A stretch of DNA of 64,000 nucleotides from Cellulomonas humilata (GTDB taxonomy: Bacteria > Actinomycetota > Actinomycetes > Actinomycetales > Cellulomonadaceae): the NCBI RefSeq assembly GCF_013359775.1, contig NZ_JABMCI010000066.1, positions 62,001 through 126,000 on the forward strand, given 5' to 3'. Positions 8,299-19,280 of the stretch are shown here, piece by piece. Both the position numbers and the translations under genes were made by a program. Within the stretch, counting starts at the first letter, position 1. Each line of letters starts with the position of its first letter. Under the pieces are notes generated by a model. That model was not told the DNA's origin. It did no database searches and saw nothing but the letters and a program-made list of their open reading frames with translations.

Positions 8299-10026
8299 TC
8301 AGCGGGCCCGGCCGCGGACGATCGCCGTGACGTAGCCGGCCCAGAACGCCTCGCGGAGCCGCAGCGCCGCGTACGCCTGGGCACCGGCCGCGCCGCCCGA
8401 CGGGACCCGTGAGGCGTAGGCCTCGGTGAAGGGCTCCGTGAACGGCTCTGTGAACGGTTCGGTGAAGGGCTCGGTGAACGGTTCGGTGAACGGGTTGGCT
8501 CCGAACGCCTCGGTGAAGGGCTCCGTGAACGGCTCGGTGAAGGGCTCGGTGAACGGTTCCGTGAACGGCTCGGTGAACGGCTCGGTGAACGGGTTGGCTC
8601 CGAACGCCTCCGTGAAGGGCTCCGTGAAGGGCTCGGTGAAGGGCTCCGTGAACGGTTCCGTGAACGGCTCGGTGAAGGGCTCCGTGAACGGGTTGGCTCC
8701 GAACGCCTCGGTGAACGGCTCCGTGAAGGGCTCCGTGAACGGTTCGGTGAACGGTTCCGTGAACGGCTCGGTGAACGGTTCGGTGAACGGCTGCGCATCC
8801 GCGCCGGCGGTCGCGGCGGACCGGGCGGACGGCGCTGCCGTCGGGTGCGCCTGAGCCGCCGCCCGGCGACCGGTGGTGCCGTTCGCGCTCGTCGCCGTCC
8901 CCCGCGCAGCGGGACGGCGGCGGGCACGGCGGCCACCGAAAGCCGCCTGGACCGGTGGGAAGAGCGAGGCAGCGGCGGTCGCCCGCACCGGGCGGGACCG
9001 GTGCGACCGGCGGGCGGCCAGGGCGCGTGCCGCGGTCGGGGTGAGGACGTCGACCCCGAGGGTGTCCAGCACGGCGGCGATGGGGTTCGCGACGGAGAAG
9101 GACCCGTCGTCCTCGCCCGCCCACAGCAGGCCCACGACGCGTCCGTCCTCGGTGACGATCGCCGAGCCGGAGTCGCCCTCGGCCGAGAAGGCCTCGACGC
9201 CCTCGGCGGGCTCGATGCGGATCTGGTCCCGCAGGGTCTTCCACCCGATGCCCGGACCGAAGTCGACGGCGGTGGTGTAGTCGGTCGAGGTGATGGTGCC
9301 GGTGGTCAGGCCCGTCGTGCGACCGGTCTTGCGGACCGAGGAGCCGTCGGTGGCCGGCTCGGAGCCGGTGACGGCGCCGATGCCCACGATGCCCGGGAGC
9401 CACGGCGCGCCCGGTGCCAGGGCGACGACGGCCGCGTCGATGTGGTCGGTCAGTGCCCCACGCACGAGCGCGCCCACGCGGTCGGAGCGCGGGTTGCCGC
9501 CGTCCGCCAGGGCCGGCTGGATCCAGGTGCTCGCGACGTCCTCGAGCCCGTCACCCGCGGCGACGTGCCAGTTGGTGAGGCCGAACGTCTGGCCGGTGTG
9601 CCGCTCGTAGACCAGCACACCGAGCGTGCCGTTGACCGACCGCAGCTGGGCCTTGCCGTCGACCGGGATCGTCACCGGGGTCGCAGGTCCGATGCTGATG
9701 CCACCGGCGAGGGGCCGGACGCGCTTGCTCGCCGGGGTCGGGTCCGTGCCGGACAGGAGCCGCACGCGGTGCTCGACGACGTCGGTCGGGATGCCGCCGA
9801 ACTCGCTGGGGATGCGCTCGCTGTCGGACAGGTCGCCGTCGGCGCGCTTGCGCTCGACGTGGACCACGATCGCCTGCCGGCCGGTGGGTGATCCGTCGGA
9901 CCACTTCTCGCCGATGTCGACACCGACCACGCCGGGCCGGGCGATGAGCGCGTCCTCCACGGTGCGCTTCGTCGTACGGATCTGATCGCGGGTGTACGGG
10001 TCGGGTGTGGGGTCCTGCTCAGTCAT
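8299..10026 (-). CDS. Trypsin-like serine protease with PFTE-repeat C-terminal tail
   Basis: The 575-residue product starts at an ATG at 10026 preceded by GAGGAG. No signal peptide or lipobox is present, so it looks cytoplasmic. Residues 15-110 form an N-terminal domain (PGVVGVDIGEK, then a RIPSEFGGIPTDVVE block) common in bacterial trypsin-fold proteins of the NAL1-like type. The protease core spans about 110-330 with a likely triad H154 (LTNWHVA), D197 (DHIDAAVV) and S286 (EGDSGSAIV). A basic low-complexity linker (335-410) leads to residues 413-535: four blocks of seven, seven, seven and six PFTE units separated by AFGAN. A 40-residue tail with an amphipathic end (LRLREAFWAGYVTAIVRGRAR is its last part) closes the protein. 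It is divergent from the sigma/CHAT operon and probably part of the same system. Target unknown. Confidence 0.85.
   Translation of the reverse strand: MTEQDPTPDPYTRDQIRTTKRTVEDALIARPGVVGVDIGEKWSDGSPTGRQAIVVHVERKRADGDLSDSERIPSEFGGIPTDVVEHRVRLLSGTDPTPASKRVRPLAGGISIGPATPVTIPVDGKAQLRSVNGTLGVLVYERHTGQTFGLTNWHVAAGDGLEDVASTWIQPALADGGNPRSDRVGALVRGALTDHIDAAVVALAPGAPWLPGIVGIGAVTGSEPATDGSSVRKTGRTTGLTTGTITSTDYTTAVDFGPGIGWKTLRDQIRIEPAEGVEAFSAEGDSGSAIVTEDGRVVGLLWAGEDDGSFSVANPIAAVLDTLGVDVLTPTAARALAARRSHRSRPVRATAAASLFPPVQAAFGGRRARRRPAARGTATSANGTTGRRAAAQAHPTAAPSARSAATAGADAQPFTEPFTEPFTEPFTEPFTEPFTEPFTEAFGANPFTEPFTEPFTEPFTEPFTEPFTEPFTEAFGANPFTEPFTEPFTEPFTEPFTEPFTEPFTEAFGANPFTEPFTEPFTEPFTEPFTEPFTEAYASRVPSGGAAGAQAYAALRLREAFWAGYVTAIVRGRAR
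8421..8790 (-). repeat. 12-bp tandem repeat array encoding 27 PFTE units
   Basis: The array has 27 copies of a 12-bp unit (Phe-Thr-Glu-Pro codons on the minus strand), arranged as a 99-bp higher-order repeat of seven units plus a 15-bp AFGAN spacer, three times, then six units. Thr codons vary (ACC, ACG, ACA), Glu varies (GAG, GAA) and Pro varies (CCG, CCC), but no unit changes its amino acids. The array lies inside the protease gene, near its 3' end. Confidence 0.95.
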
Positions 10027-10079
10027 GTCGCGCGTCTCCTCAACCGGTCGGGTGCTCGTCAGGAGCGGGTGTACCGGGA

Positions 10080-10123
10080 CCAGATACATCCACCCGGATG
10101 AACAGTTGCAGAGATGTATCTGG
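10080..10123. promoter_or_regulatory. Inverted repeat in divergent protease/sigma intergenic region
   Basis: CCAGATACATC (10080-10090) and GATGTATCTGG (10113-10123) are perfect 11-bp arms 22 bp apart. Each arm reads GATGTATCTGG outward toward its own gene, so it could be a shared operator or a pair of matched -10-type elements for both arms of the island. A smaller hairpin CATCC/GGATG lies inside (10087-10100). This AT-containing patch stands out from the GC-rich surroundings. Its role is inferred from position. Confidence 0.55.
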
Positions 10124-10242
10124 CTGCCGAGGGGGTGCTCCTCTTCGTCGACCCCGTCGAGTGGGGTCGCCCGCGGGTGCTCGCGGGGGCAGGTCGTCAC
10201 CAGCGGCCTGCCCGGGGCAGCAGCGAGCGACGTCAATCGTCC

Positions 10243-10272
10243 TTGTCGGGGTTGTCCGGGTCGTCCTACTGT
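10243..10272 (+). promoter_or_regulatory. Candidate promoter of the sigma/CHAT operon
   Basis: TTGTCG (10243-10248) and TACTGT (10267-10272) are separated by 18 nt, about 45 nt before the sigma-factor start. This is a plausible housekeeping-type promoter, in addition to any promoter inside the upstream inverted repeat. Confidence 0.35.
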
Positions 10273-10317
10273 GTGCGGGGCGGCCGCCCGACGAGGCCTG
10301 CCTGTGAGGGGTCCATG

Positions 10318-10947
10318 ATGAGTGACGACCTGGTGGAGCCGGTGGACACCGAGCTCCGCAGCCAGGGTGAGGGGCTCGCCGACCAGGCGGCCCGCGCGGT
10401 GGTGGCCTACCGCGACGGAGACCGTGCGCCGCTCGCCGCCCTGGTGCAGGTGATGACCCCGCTGCTGTGGCACACGGTGCGCGCGCAGGGGGCCGATCAG
10501 GAGCTGGCGCAGGACATCGTGCAGAACACCTGGTTGACGCTCGTGCGGGACATCGAGTCGATCCGCGATCCCCGGGCGACGCTCCAGTGGATGCTCGTGA
10601 CGGCCAAGCGCGCGGCGTGGAGGTCGGTGCGCCGCAGCCGCGACGAGATGGTGCGGCACGAGCAGGACGAGCACGTCACCGACTGGCTGGCCGCGCCGGC
10701 GGACGACCTGCCGGACACGGTGGCGGTGCGCTCCGAGCGCGACCGCCTGCTGTGGCAGCACGTGTCGGAGCTGCCCGACCGGTGCCGACGCCTGCTCGGA
10801 CTCGTCGCGCTGGTGGACCGGCCCGACTACGGGGTGGTGTCCCGGGCCTTGGGCATGCCTGTCGGGAGCATCGGTCCCACGCGCGGCCGCTGCCTCGCCA
10901 AGCTTCGCGTCGCACTGGCCTCCGACCCCGCCTGGAGCGTGTCATGA
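10318..10947 (+). CDS. Sigma-70 family (ECF-like) RNA polymerase sigma factor
   Basis: A 209-residue alternative sigma factor. Region 2 (about 45-105) includes DIVQNTWLTLVRDIESIRDP and WMLVTAKRAAWRSVRR, the usual core-binding and -10-recognition helices. Region 4 (about 140-200) is a helix-turn-helix with LPDRCRRLLGLVALV and ALGMPVGSIGPTRGRCLAKLR. The ATG at 10318 is used because GAGGGG lies 6 nt upstream; the adjacent ATG at 10315 is the alternative. The stop overlaps the next start by 4 bp (ATGA). It may direct transcription of the CHAT operon and the divergent protease operon, but this is inference. Confidence 0.9.
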   Translation: MSDDLVEPVDTELRSQGEGLADQAARAVVAYRDGDRAPLAALVQVMTPLLWHTVRAQGADQELAQDIVQNTWLTLVRDIESIRDPRATLQWMLVTAKRAAWRSVRRSRDEMVRHEQDEHVTDWLAAPADDLPDTVAVRSERDRLLWQHVSELPDRCRRLLGLVALVDRPDYGVVSRALGMPVGSIGPTRGRCLAKLRVALASDPAWSVS

Positions 10948-11447
10948 GCACCGACGAGAGGACCCTCGCGCTGGTCGCCGCGGGTGGCCTGGACCTCGAC
11001 GACCGGCGGATCCTCAACCACCTGGCGGAGCTGGTCGAGCGGGCGGACCCCGTCCCGCCCGGTCTCATCGAGAGCATCGGCATGGCGCTGACCATCGAGG
11101 CGATGCACGCCGAGGTGGCGGAGCTGCACCTGGTCGGTGAGCCCGCGCTGGCCGTCCGCGCCGACGAGACGAGCATCGAGGCGGGCACGATCACGTTCAC
11201 CACCGACGTGCTCACCGTGATGATCTCGGTGCACGCCGAGGCCGGTCGCGTCCGGGTCGACGGCTGGGCGGCGCCCGCGGGCGAGCTGTCGGTGGAGCTG
11301 CACCAGGGCGGCGACATGACGAGCACGACGTCGGACTCGGACGGCCGCTTCTCGTTCTCCGACATCGAGCGCGGACCCGCGCGGCTGGTGCTCCGTCGAC
11401 CCTCGGAGCCCACGATCCCCATCGTCACGCCCCAGATCGAGCTCTAG
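10944..11447 (+). CDS. Small protein with carboxypeptidase-regulatory-like (CnaB-type) C-terminus, possible sigma regulator
   Basis: The 167-residue protein has no membrane helix or Cys/His zinc site. Residues 1-60 are mostly helical (LDDRRILNHLAELVERADPV), as in many anti-sigma N-terminal parts. Residues 95-160 resemble a beta-sandwich carboxypeptidase-regulatory/CnaB repeat, with GELSVELHQGGDMTSTTSDS and GRFSFSDIERGPARLVLRR. It is translationally coupled to the sigma gene (4-bp overlap) and lies 5 bp before the CHAT gene. That position fits an anti-sigma or adaptor that controls the sigma factor, but neither role is shown by the sequence. Confidence 0.65.
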   Translation: MSTDERTLALVAAGGLDLDDRRILNHLAELVERADPVPPGLIESIGMALTIEAMHAEVAELHLVGEPALAVRADETSIEAGTITFTTDVLTVMISVHAEAGRVRVDGWAAPAGELSVELHQGGDMTSTTSDSDGRFSFSDIERGPARLVLRRPSEPTIPIVTPQIEL

Positions 11448-11452
11448 CGCAG

Positions 11453-14059
11453 ATGTCCGAACCCGGCGGTCCGGCGGCGACCGGACCGCCGTCACTCGGC
11501 GCCCTGGCCGAGCAGGTGCAGCGAGCCGACGACGACAACGCGGAGGGCAGACCCACCCGCGCCCGTCGCCGGCTGCGGCCTGCCCTGCGCGCGCTCGACG
11601 CGATGCCGTCGACGCCGGAGGTCGCGCACTGGCGTGGCCGGGCGCTGATCGAGCTGGCCAAGTGCGACTTCGAGACCCGGGGCGGCCCGCGCCCCGTCCT
11701 CGACCGGCTCGACGCGATGCTGGCCGCGCAGGAGGCGTCCGGCGAGGGGTGGCGCGGGCTGCCGGCGGCGGTCGCGGGGCTGCGCGGGTTGCTGGCGCTG
11801 CGGGCCGGCCGGCAGGACGACGCGCTGCGGGAGCTGGACGTGGCCATCGCGGCCTCCGACGAGGCCGACCCCATCGACGCGTGCCGCTCCCTGCTGAACC
11901 GGGGCGTGCTGCACATCGAGCGGCGGGAGGTCGCGGCGGCGAGGGCGGACTTCGCCGAGTGCGCCCGCCGCGCGCGCGAGGCAGGCTTCGTCCGCCTCGT
12001 GTTCAAGGCCGAGCACAACCTCGGCTACCTGAGCTTCGTCGCCGGGCGCATGCCGGAGGCGCTCGCGGTGATGGAGGCCGCGGCCGCGATCCTGCCCGGG
12101 CCGCCCCGGCCCACCGCGCTCCAGGACCGCGCCCGGGTGCTGCTCGAGGCGGGTCTCGTCGGTGTCGCGGACAGCACCCTGGCGGAGGCCGCCGCCCGGT
12201 TCGCGGAGCAGCACCTTCCCCGCGACGTCGCCGAGTGCGAGCTCGGTCGGGCGGAGTGCGCGATGCTGCGCGGCGACCTCGCCGCGGCGCGCGACTTCGC
12301 CCTGTCCGCCGAGCGACGGTTCCGTCGACGGGGCGACGACGCCTGGGTGGTCCGGTCGTCGCTGCTGGCGCTCCAGGCGGACGCCGAGGCGTACGCGGCC
12401 GCGCCGGGGGACGTGCACTCCCGCGCCCGCTGGGCCGCGCTGGCCCGCAGCGCGGGACGGCTGGAGCAGATGTGCGTGTCCACCGGCCGCACCATCTGGG
12501 CCACGGCCGCCGCGTACGTGCGGATCGAGGCCGACCTGGCGCGGGGCGTGCTCACCGACCCGGCCGGCACGCTGGAGGCGCTGGGGGCCGTGCGGAACAG
12601 CGACCCGATCGCGGTCCGTCTGCACGGACGCCGCATCCGCGCCATGCTCGCCCTGGAGGCGGGGGATCGGGAGCGCGCCGGACGGTACGTCCGGGCAGGT
12701 CAGCGCGATCTCGGGCTGCACCGGTCGCGGTTCGGCTCGCTCGACCTGCGGACCGCGGGGGCGGTGCACGGGACCGGCCTCGCAGCCCTCGACGTGTCGC
12801 TGGCGCTGGCCACCGGGCGCGCCTCGGCGGTGCTCGACGCCGCGGAGCGGGTGCGGTCGGTGATCGGCGGCACCCCGCGGGTCAACCCGCCGAGCGACCC
12901 GGTGTCCGCGGCCCTGCTCGAGGAGCTGCGCGAGCTGATCGACAAGAACCGGGGCGTCCGGCTGCGGGTGGGCGGCGACCCGCGGCTCGTCCGTGTCGAG
13001 CGCGAGGCCCAGCGCCTGAAGCACGAGATCCTGGCGCGCTCCTGGCACGAGAGCGGTCGGGCGGGGGGTGACCGCGCGGGCCGCACGGTCGAGGTGCGCC
13101 GCCTGCTGCGCGACCGGCCCGGTGGTGTGGTCCTCGACGTGCTCGAGCACCGCGGCGAGCTCCTGGCGGTCGAGGTCGGCGACGACCGCACGGTCCTGCA
13201 CCACCTCGGGGAGACGGCGAGCATCGCCGAGCTGGTCCGACGCGTGCACGCGGACCTCGAGGTGACCGCGAACCCGCTGGTGCCGGCCGACCTGCGCGGG
13301 GTGGCGCTGAGCTCGCTGCACAACGGCATGACCGGGCTGGAGCGGCGGCTCAGGCCGGCGCTGGGTGCGCCGGGGGAGCTGGTCGTCGTGGCGACCGGCT
13401 GGCTCGGCGTGCTGCCGTGGTCGATGCTCCCGTCGCGCGTGGGCCTGCCGACCGTCGTCGCCCCGTCGGTGCACCACTGGATGACCTACGCCGGCACGGC
13501 GAGCACCGTCCCCACGCGGGTCAGCGCTGCCGCCGGACCGGGTCTGCGGCATGCCGAGACGGAGGCCGAGGAGATCGGCCGGCTGTGGCCCGGGGGAGAG
13601 GTCGTGGTGGGCGAGGAGGCGACGGTCTCCCGGATGATCGCGCTGCTGGGCTCCCCGGGCATCGTGCACCTGGCCGCGCACGGCCGTCACGAGCCCGACA
13701 ACCCGCTGTTCTCGTCGGTGCGGATGGCCGACGGACCCCTGTTCGCGCACGAGCTGGACTCGGGCGGAGGGTCGCCGGACCTGGTCCTGCTGTCCAGCTG
13801 CGAGGTGGGCCGGGCGAGCATCCGGGCCGGGGGAGAGGCGCTCGGGCTGGCCAGCGTGCTGCTGCGCACCGGGGTCGGCTGCGTGGTCGCGGCGCTCGCC
13901 CCGCTGCCCGACGCCACCGCGCTGAAGGTGATGACGCGCACGCACGCCCTGCTGGCCACGGGCGTGCCGGTGGCGCAGGCCGTCGCGACGGCGACCGCGG
14001 AGGACGCGGCTGAGACCGGGGTCGTCGCGCCGCTGGTCTGCCTGGGCGCGCCACTCTGA
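11453..14059 (+). CDS. TPR-CHAT domain protein, caspase-like cysteine protease
   Basis: The 868-residue protein has an Ala/Arg-rich helical N-terminal part (about 1-450) that reads as tetratricopeptide-type helix pairs, for example ALRELDVAIAASDEADPIDA and ARADFAECARRAREAGF. A C-terminal CHAT domain covers about 600-868. The His/Cys dyad is visible: H743 in IVHLAAHGRHEPDNPLFSS and C783 in LVLLSSCEVGRA. The Gly-rich LALASVLL-type helix (EALGLASVLLRTG) follows. CHAT peptidases are caspase-clan enzymes; in known TPR-CHAT proteins the repeats sense a partner and the CHAT domain cleaves a target. It is the last gene of the sigma operon. Its partner and substrate are unknown; the repeat-tailed protease next door is the obvious candidate. 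Confidence 0.9.
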   Translation: MSEPGGPAATGPPSLGALAEQVQRADDDNAEGRPTRARRRLRPALRALDAMPSTPEVAHWRGRALIELAKCDFETRGGPRPVLDRLDAMLAAQEASGEGWRGLPAAVAGLRGLLALRAGRQDDALRELDVAIAASDEADPIDACRSLLNRGVLHIERREVAAARADFAECARRAREAGFVRLVFKAEHNLGYLSFVAGRMPEALAVMEAAAAILPGPPRPTALQDRARVLLEAGLVGVADSTLAEAAARFAEQHLPRDVAECELGRAECAMLRGDLAAARDFALSAERRFRRRGDDAWVVRSSLLALQADAEAYAAAPGDVHSRARWAALARSAGRLEQMCVSTGRTIWATAAAYVRIEADLARGVLTDPAGTLEALGAVRNSDPIAVRLHGRRIRAMLALEAGDRERAGRYVRAGQRDLGLHRSRFGSLDLRTAGAVHGTGLAALDVSLALATGRASAVLDAAERVRSVIGGTPRVNPPSDPVSAALLEELRELIDKNRGVRLRVGGDPRLVRVEREAQRLKHEILARSWHESGRAGGDRAGRTVEVRRLLRDRPGGVVLDVLEHRGELLAVEVGDDRTVLHHLGETASIAELVRRVHADLEVTANPLVPADLRGVALSSLHNGMTGLERRLRPALGAPGELVVVATGWLGVLPWSMLPSRVGLPTVVAPSVHHWMTYAGTASTVPTRVSAAAGPGLRHAETEAEEIGRLWPGGEVVVGEEATVSRMIALLGSPGIVHLAAHGRHEPDNPLFSSVRMADGPLFAHELDSGGGSPDLVLLSSCEVGRASIRAGGEALGLASVLLRTGVGCVVAALAPLPDATALKVMTRTHALLATGVPVAQAVATATAEDAAETGVVAPLVCLGAPL

Positions 14060-14077
14060 GCTCTCCGGGACCGCGAT

Positions 14078-14106
14078 TTGGTCGCTCTCCGTGGGTGCCG
14101 TACCCT
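14078..14106 (+). promoter_or_regulatory. Promoter of rplJ-rplL
   Basis: TTGGTC (14078-14083) and TACCCT (14101-14106) have an ideal 17-nt spacer and lie about 215 nt before rplJ, just upstream of the L10 leader. The same TACCCT -10 occurs in the rplM promoter at 54487. Confidence 0.65.
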
Positions 14107-14111
14107 GGCAG

Positions 14112-14321
14112 GACCCAAAGACCGCCGGTCGTCGACCGTGTCGTGCGCACGCAGTGCTCACGCCCGATCGCCCGAAGTCCCGCAGCAGCGGAGGCCAGCG
14201 CAGGTGAGTGTTCCCGGATGGTTCGGCTTGCGCCGAGCTGCCTGCCGAGCCCCGCGCCTGCGCGGGGCTCTTCTCGTTGGTGGACGTGACGACCGGTGGC
14301 ACCACCATCGGAAGGATTGCC
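14112..14321 (+). ncRNA. Ribosomal L10 leader (autoregulatory mRNA leader)
   Basis: This structured 5' leader of about 210 nt lies between the promoter and rplJ. In bacteria this position holds the L10(L12)4-binding leader that represses rplJL when the stalk complex is in excess. It includes an AGCGGAGGCCAGCGCAG stretch resembling the conserved leader core. A perfect 10-bp hairpin follows (GAGCCCCGCG 14247-14256 with CGCGGGGCTC 14261-14270) and ends in TTCTCGTT, which looks like the attenuator. The exact fold was not computed. Confidence 0.6.
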
Positions 14322-14855
14322 ATGGCGAGGCCGGACAAGGCAGCCGCTGTCGCAGAGCTCACGGACCTGTTCCGCGACTCCAACGCAGCCGTGCTGACCG
14401 AGTACCGCGGGCTCACCGTTGCTCAGCTCAAGAAGCTGCGCAAGGCGCTCAGCGGCAACGCAACCTACGCCGTGGTGAAGAACACGCTGACCGCGATCGC
14501 GGCCAAGGATGCCGGCCTCGAAGGCCTCGACGACGCGCTCAAGGGCCCGTCGGCGATCGCCTTCGTCTCCGGTGACCCGGTCGAGGCCGCCAAGGGACTG
14601 CGTGACTTCGCCAAGGCGAACCCCGCACTGGTCATCAAGGGCGGTGTCCTCGACGGACGCGCCCTGACCGCTGCGGACGTCACCAAGCTCGCGGACCTCG
14701 AGTCCCGTGAGGTTCTGCTGGCCAAGGCTGCCGGCGTGTTCAAGGCGTCGCTCTACCAGGCGGCCTACCTGTTCACGGCCCCCGCCGCTCAGGCTGCACG
14801 CACCGTCGACGCTCTCCGGCTCAAGCTCGAGGAGTCGACCGAGGTCGCTGCCTGA
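14322..14855 (+). CDS. rplJ: 50S ribosomal protein L10
   Basis: L10 is the base of the ribosomal L10-L7/L12 stalk. It is 177 residues from the ATG at 14322 ([20 protein letters not shown]), with GGAAGGA upstream. The conserved [13 protein letters not shown] rRNA-binding stretch lies near 44-56, and the C-terminal helix (about 140-177) binds L7/L12 dimers. It is the first gene after the leader, with rplL 84 nt downstream, and is probably autoregulated through that leader. Confidence 0.97.
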   Translation: MARPDKAAAVAELTDLFRDSNAAVLTEYRGLTVAQLKKLRKALSGNATYAVVKNTLTAIAAKDAGLEGLDDALKGPSAIAFVSGDPVEAAKGLRDFAKANPALVIKGGVLDGRALTAADVTKLADLESREVLLAKAAGVFKASLYQAAYLFTAPAAQAARTVDALRLKLEESTEVAA

Positions 14856-14939
14856 GCCGTCCGGCTCCAGGCACTTTTTGAACCCCCGCCCAGGGTGGCC
14901 GCACCGGCTCCCGGGCATCGAACGGAAGGAACCGCCATC

Positions 14940-15329
14940 ATGGCGAAGCTCACCACCACCGAGCTCATCGACGCGTTCAAGGAGCTCTCCCTCATCGAGC
15001 TCTCCGAGTTCGTGAAGGCGTTCGAGGAGACCTTCGAGGTCACCGCTGCCGCTCCGGTCGCCGTCGCGGCCCCCGCCGGCGCCGGTGGCGCCGCCGAGGT
15101 CGAGGCCGAGGAGGAGAAGGACTCGTTCGACGTCGTTCTCGAGTCCTCCGGCGAGAAGAAGATCCAGGTCATCAAGGAGGTGCGCGTCCTGACGAGCCTC
15201 GGCCTGAAGGAGGCCAAGGACCTCGTGGACGCCGCTCCCAAGGCCGTCCTGGAGGGCATCACCAAGGAGGCCGCCGAGAAGGCCAAGGCGACCCTCGAGG
15301 CCGCCGGCGCCACGGTCACCCTCAAGTGA
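14940..15329 (+). CDS. rplL: 50S ribosomal protein L7/L12
   Basis: This is the acidic multicopy stalk protein that recruits translational GTPases. It has 129 residues from the ATG at 14940. The N-terminal dimerisation domain (1-35) is [24 protein letters not shown], the flexible hinge (about 38-55) is Ala/Gly/Pro-rich, and the C-terminal domain has [20 protein letters not shown] and ends TLK. A terminator hairpin follows about 55 nt after the stop, separating it from rpoB. Confidence 0.98.
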   Translation: MAKLTTTELIDAFKELSLIELSEFVKAFEETFEVTAAAPVAVAAPAGAGGAAEVEAEEEKDSFDVVLESSGEKKIQVIKEVRVLTSLGLKEAKDLVDAAPKAVLEGITKEAAEKAKATLEAAGATVTLK

Positions 15330-15384
15330 TCGCCGCCTCCGTCGCCGGTCAGCCGGTCGCACGGAGGTAGCACGCCAGCCTGCA

Positions 15385-15424
15385 CGACGAGGCCCGCGTC
15401 CCCTCAGGGGCGCGGGCATCGTCG
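15385..15424 (+). terminator. Terminator after rplL
   Basis: The hairpin CGACGA-GCCCGCG-CCCC pairs with GGGG-CGCGGGC-TCGTCG with one mismatch, one bulge and a 3-nt loop. It lies 55 nt after rplL. Partial readthrough into rpoB is common at this boundary in other bacteria. Confidence 0.65.
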
Positions 15425-15584
15425 CGTCCGGACGAGGGACGGACTTTCGCCGGCCCGCCGCGTGTGCCACCATGTGCGCGACGACAACGACGTCGTCGTG
15501 CGGGCGGAGCCGCCCGTTCGTACCGGACGCCTCAGGGTCGGTCACCCATCTCGGTGGGGGACTCCAGGGGGTGTCGATGCCGGG

Positions 15585-15613
15585 TGGACTTTCACTCGGC
15601 GGCCGAGTATGCT
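15585..15613 (+). promoter_or_regulatory. Promoter of rpoB-rpoC; rest of the 15330-15765 gap
   Basis: TGGACT (15585-15590) and TATGCT (15608-15613) have a 17-nt spacer, about 150 nt before rpoB. A second -10-like TATAAC at 15647-15652 lacks a well-spaced -35. The 436-nt gap otherwise holds the rplL terminator and a leader without a recognised motif. Confidence 0.55.
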
Positions 15614-15765
15614 AGCGCTTTGCGCTGGCCTGTGCCCGCGATCCCGTATAACCCGAGCCCACCTTCGTCGTCAATACACGACGTCGTGGGGCTCGCCGGC
15701 CGGGGGATCGCGCCTAGCCAGGACCAGCGCAGCGTGCACTCGATCCGCTGGGAAGGACCCCTCTT

Positions 15766-19272
<3,507 letters not shown>

Positions 19273-19280
19273 CGTCGAGC

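Noticed and set aside
8421-8790. Short regular repeats considered as a CRISPR array
   Set aside because: Units are 12 bp and contiguous, with no spacers, and they stay in frame within a coding sequence.
8426-8854. A plus-strand frame encoding GSVNGSVK repeats
   Set aside because: It is the antisense reading of the PFTE repeat array of the protease gene; no start context or conserved sequence outside the array.
10114-10317. Upstream extension of the sigma factor to an ATG at 10114
   Set aside because: This ATG lies in the inverted repeat; the added 68 residues show no sigma-like pattern, and a good ribosome-binding site precedes the ATG at 10318.
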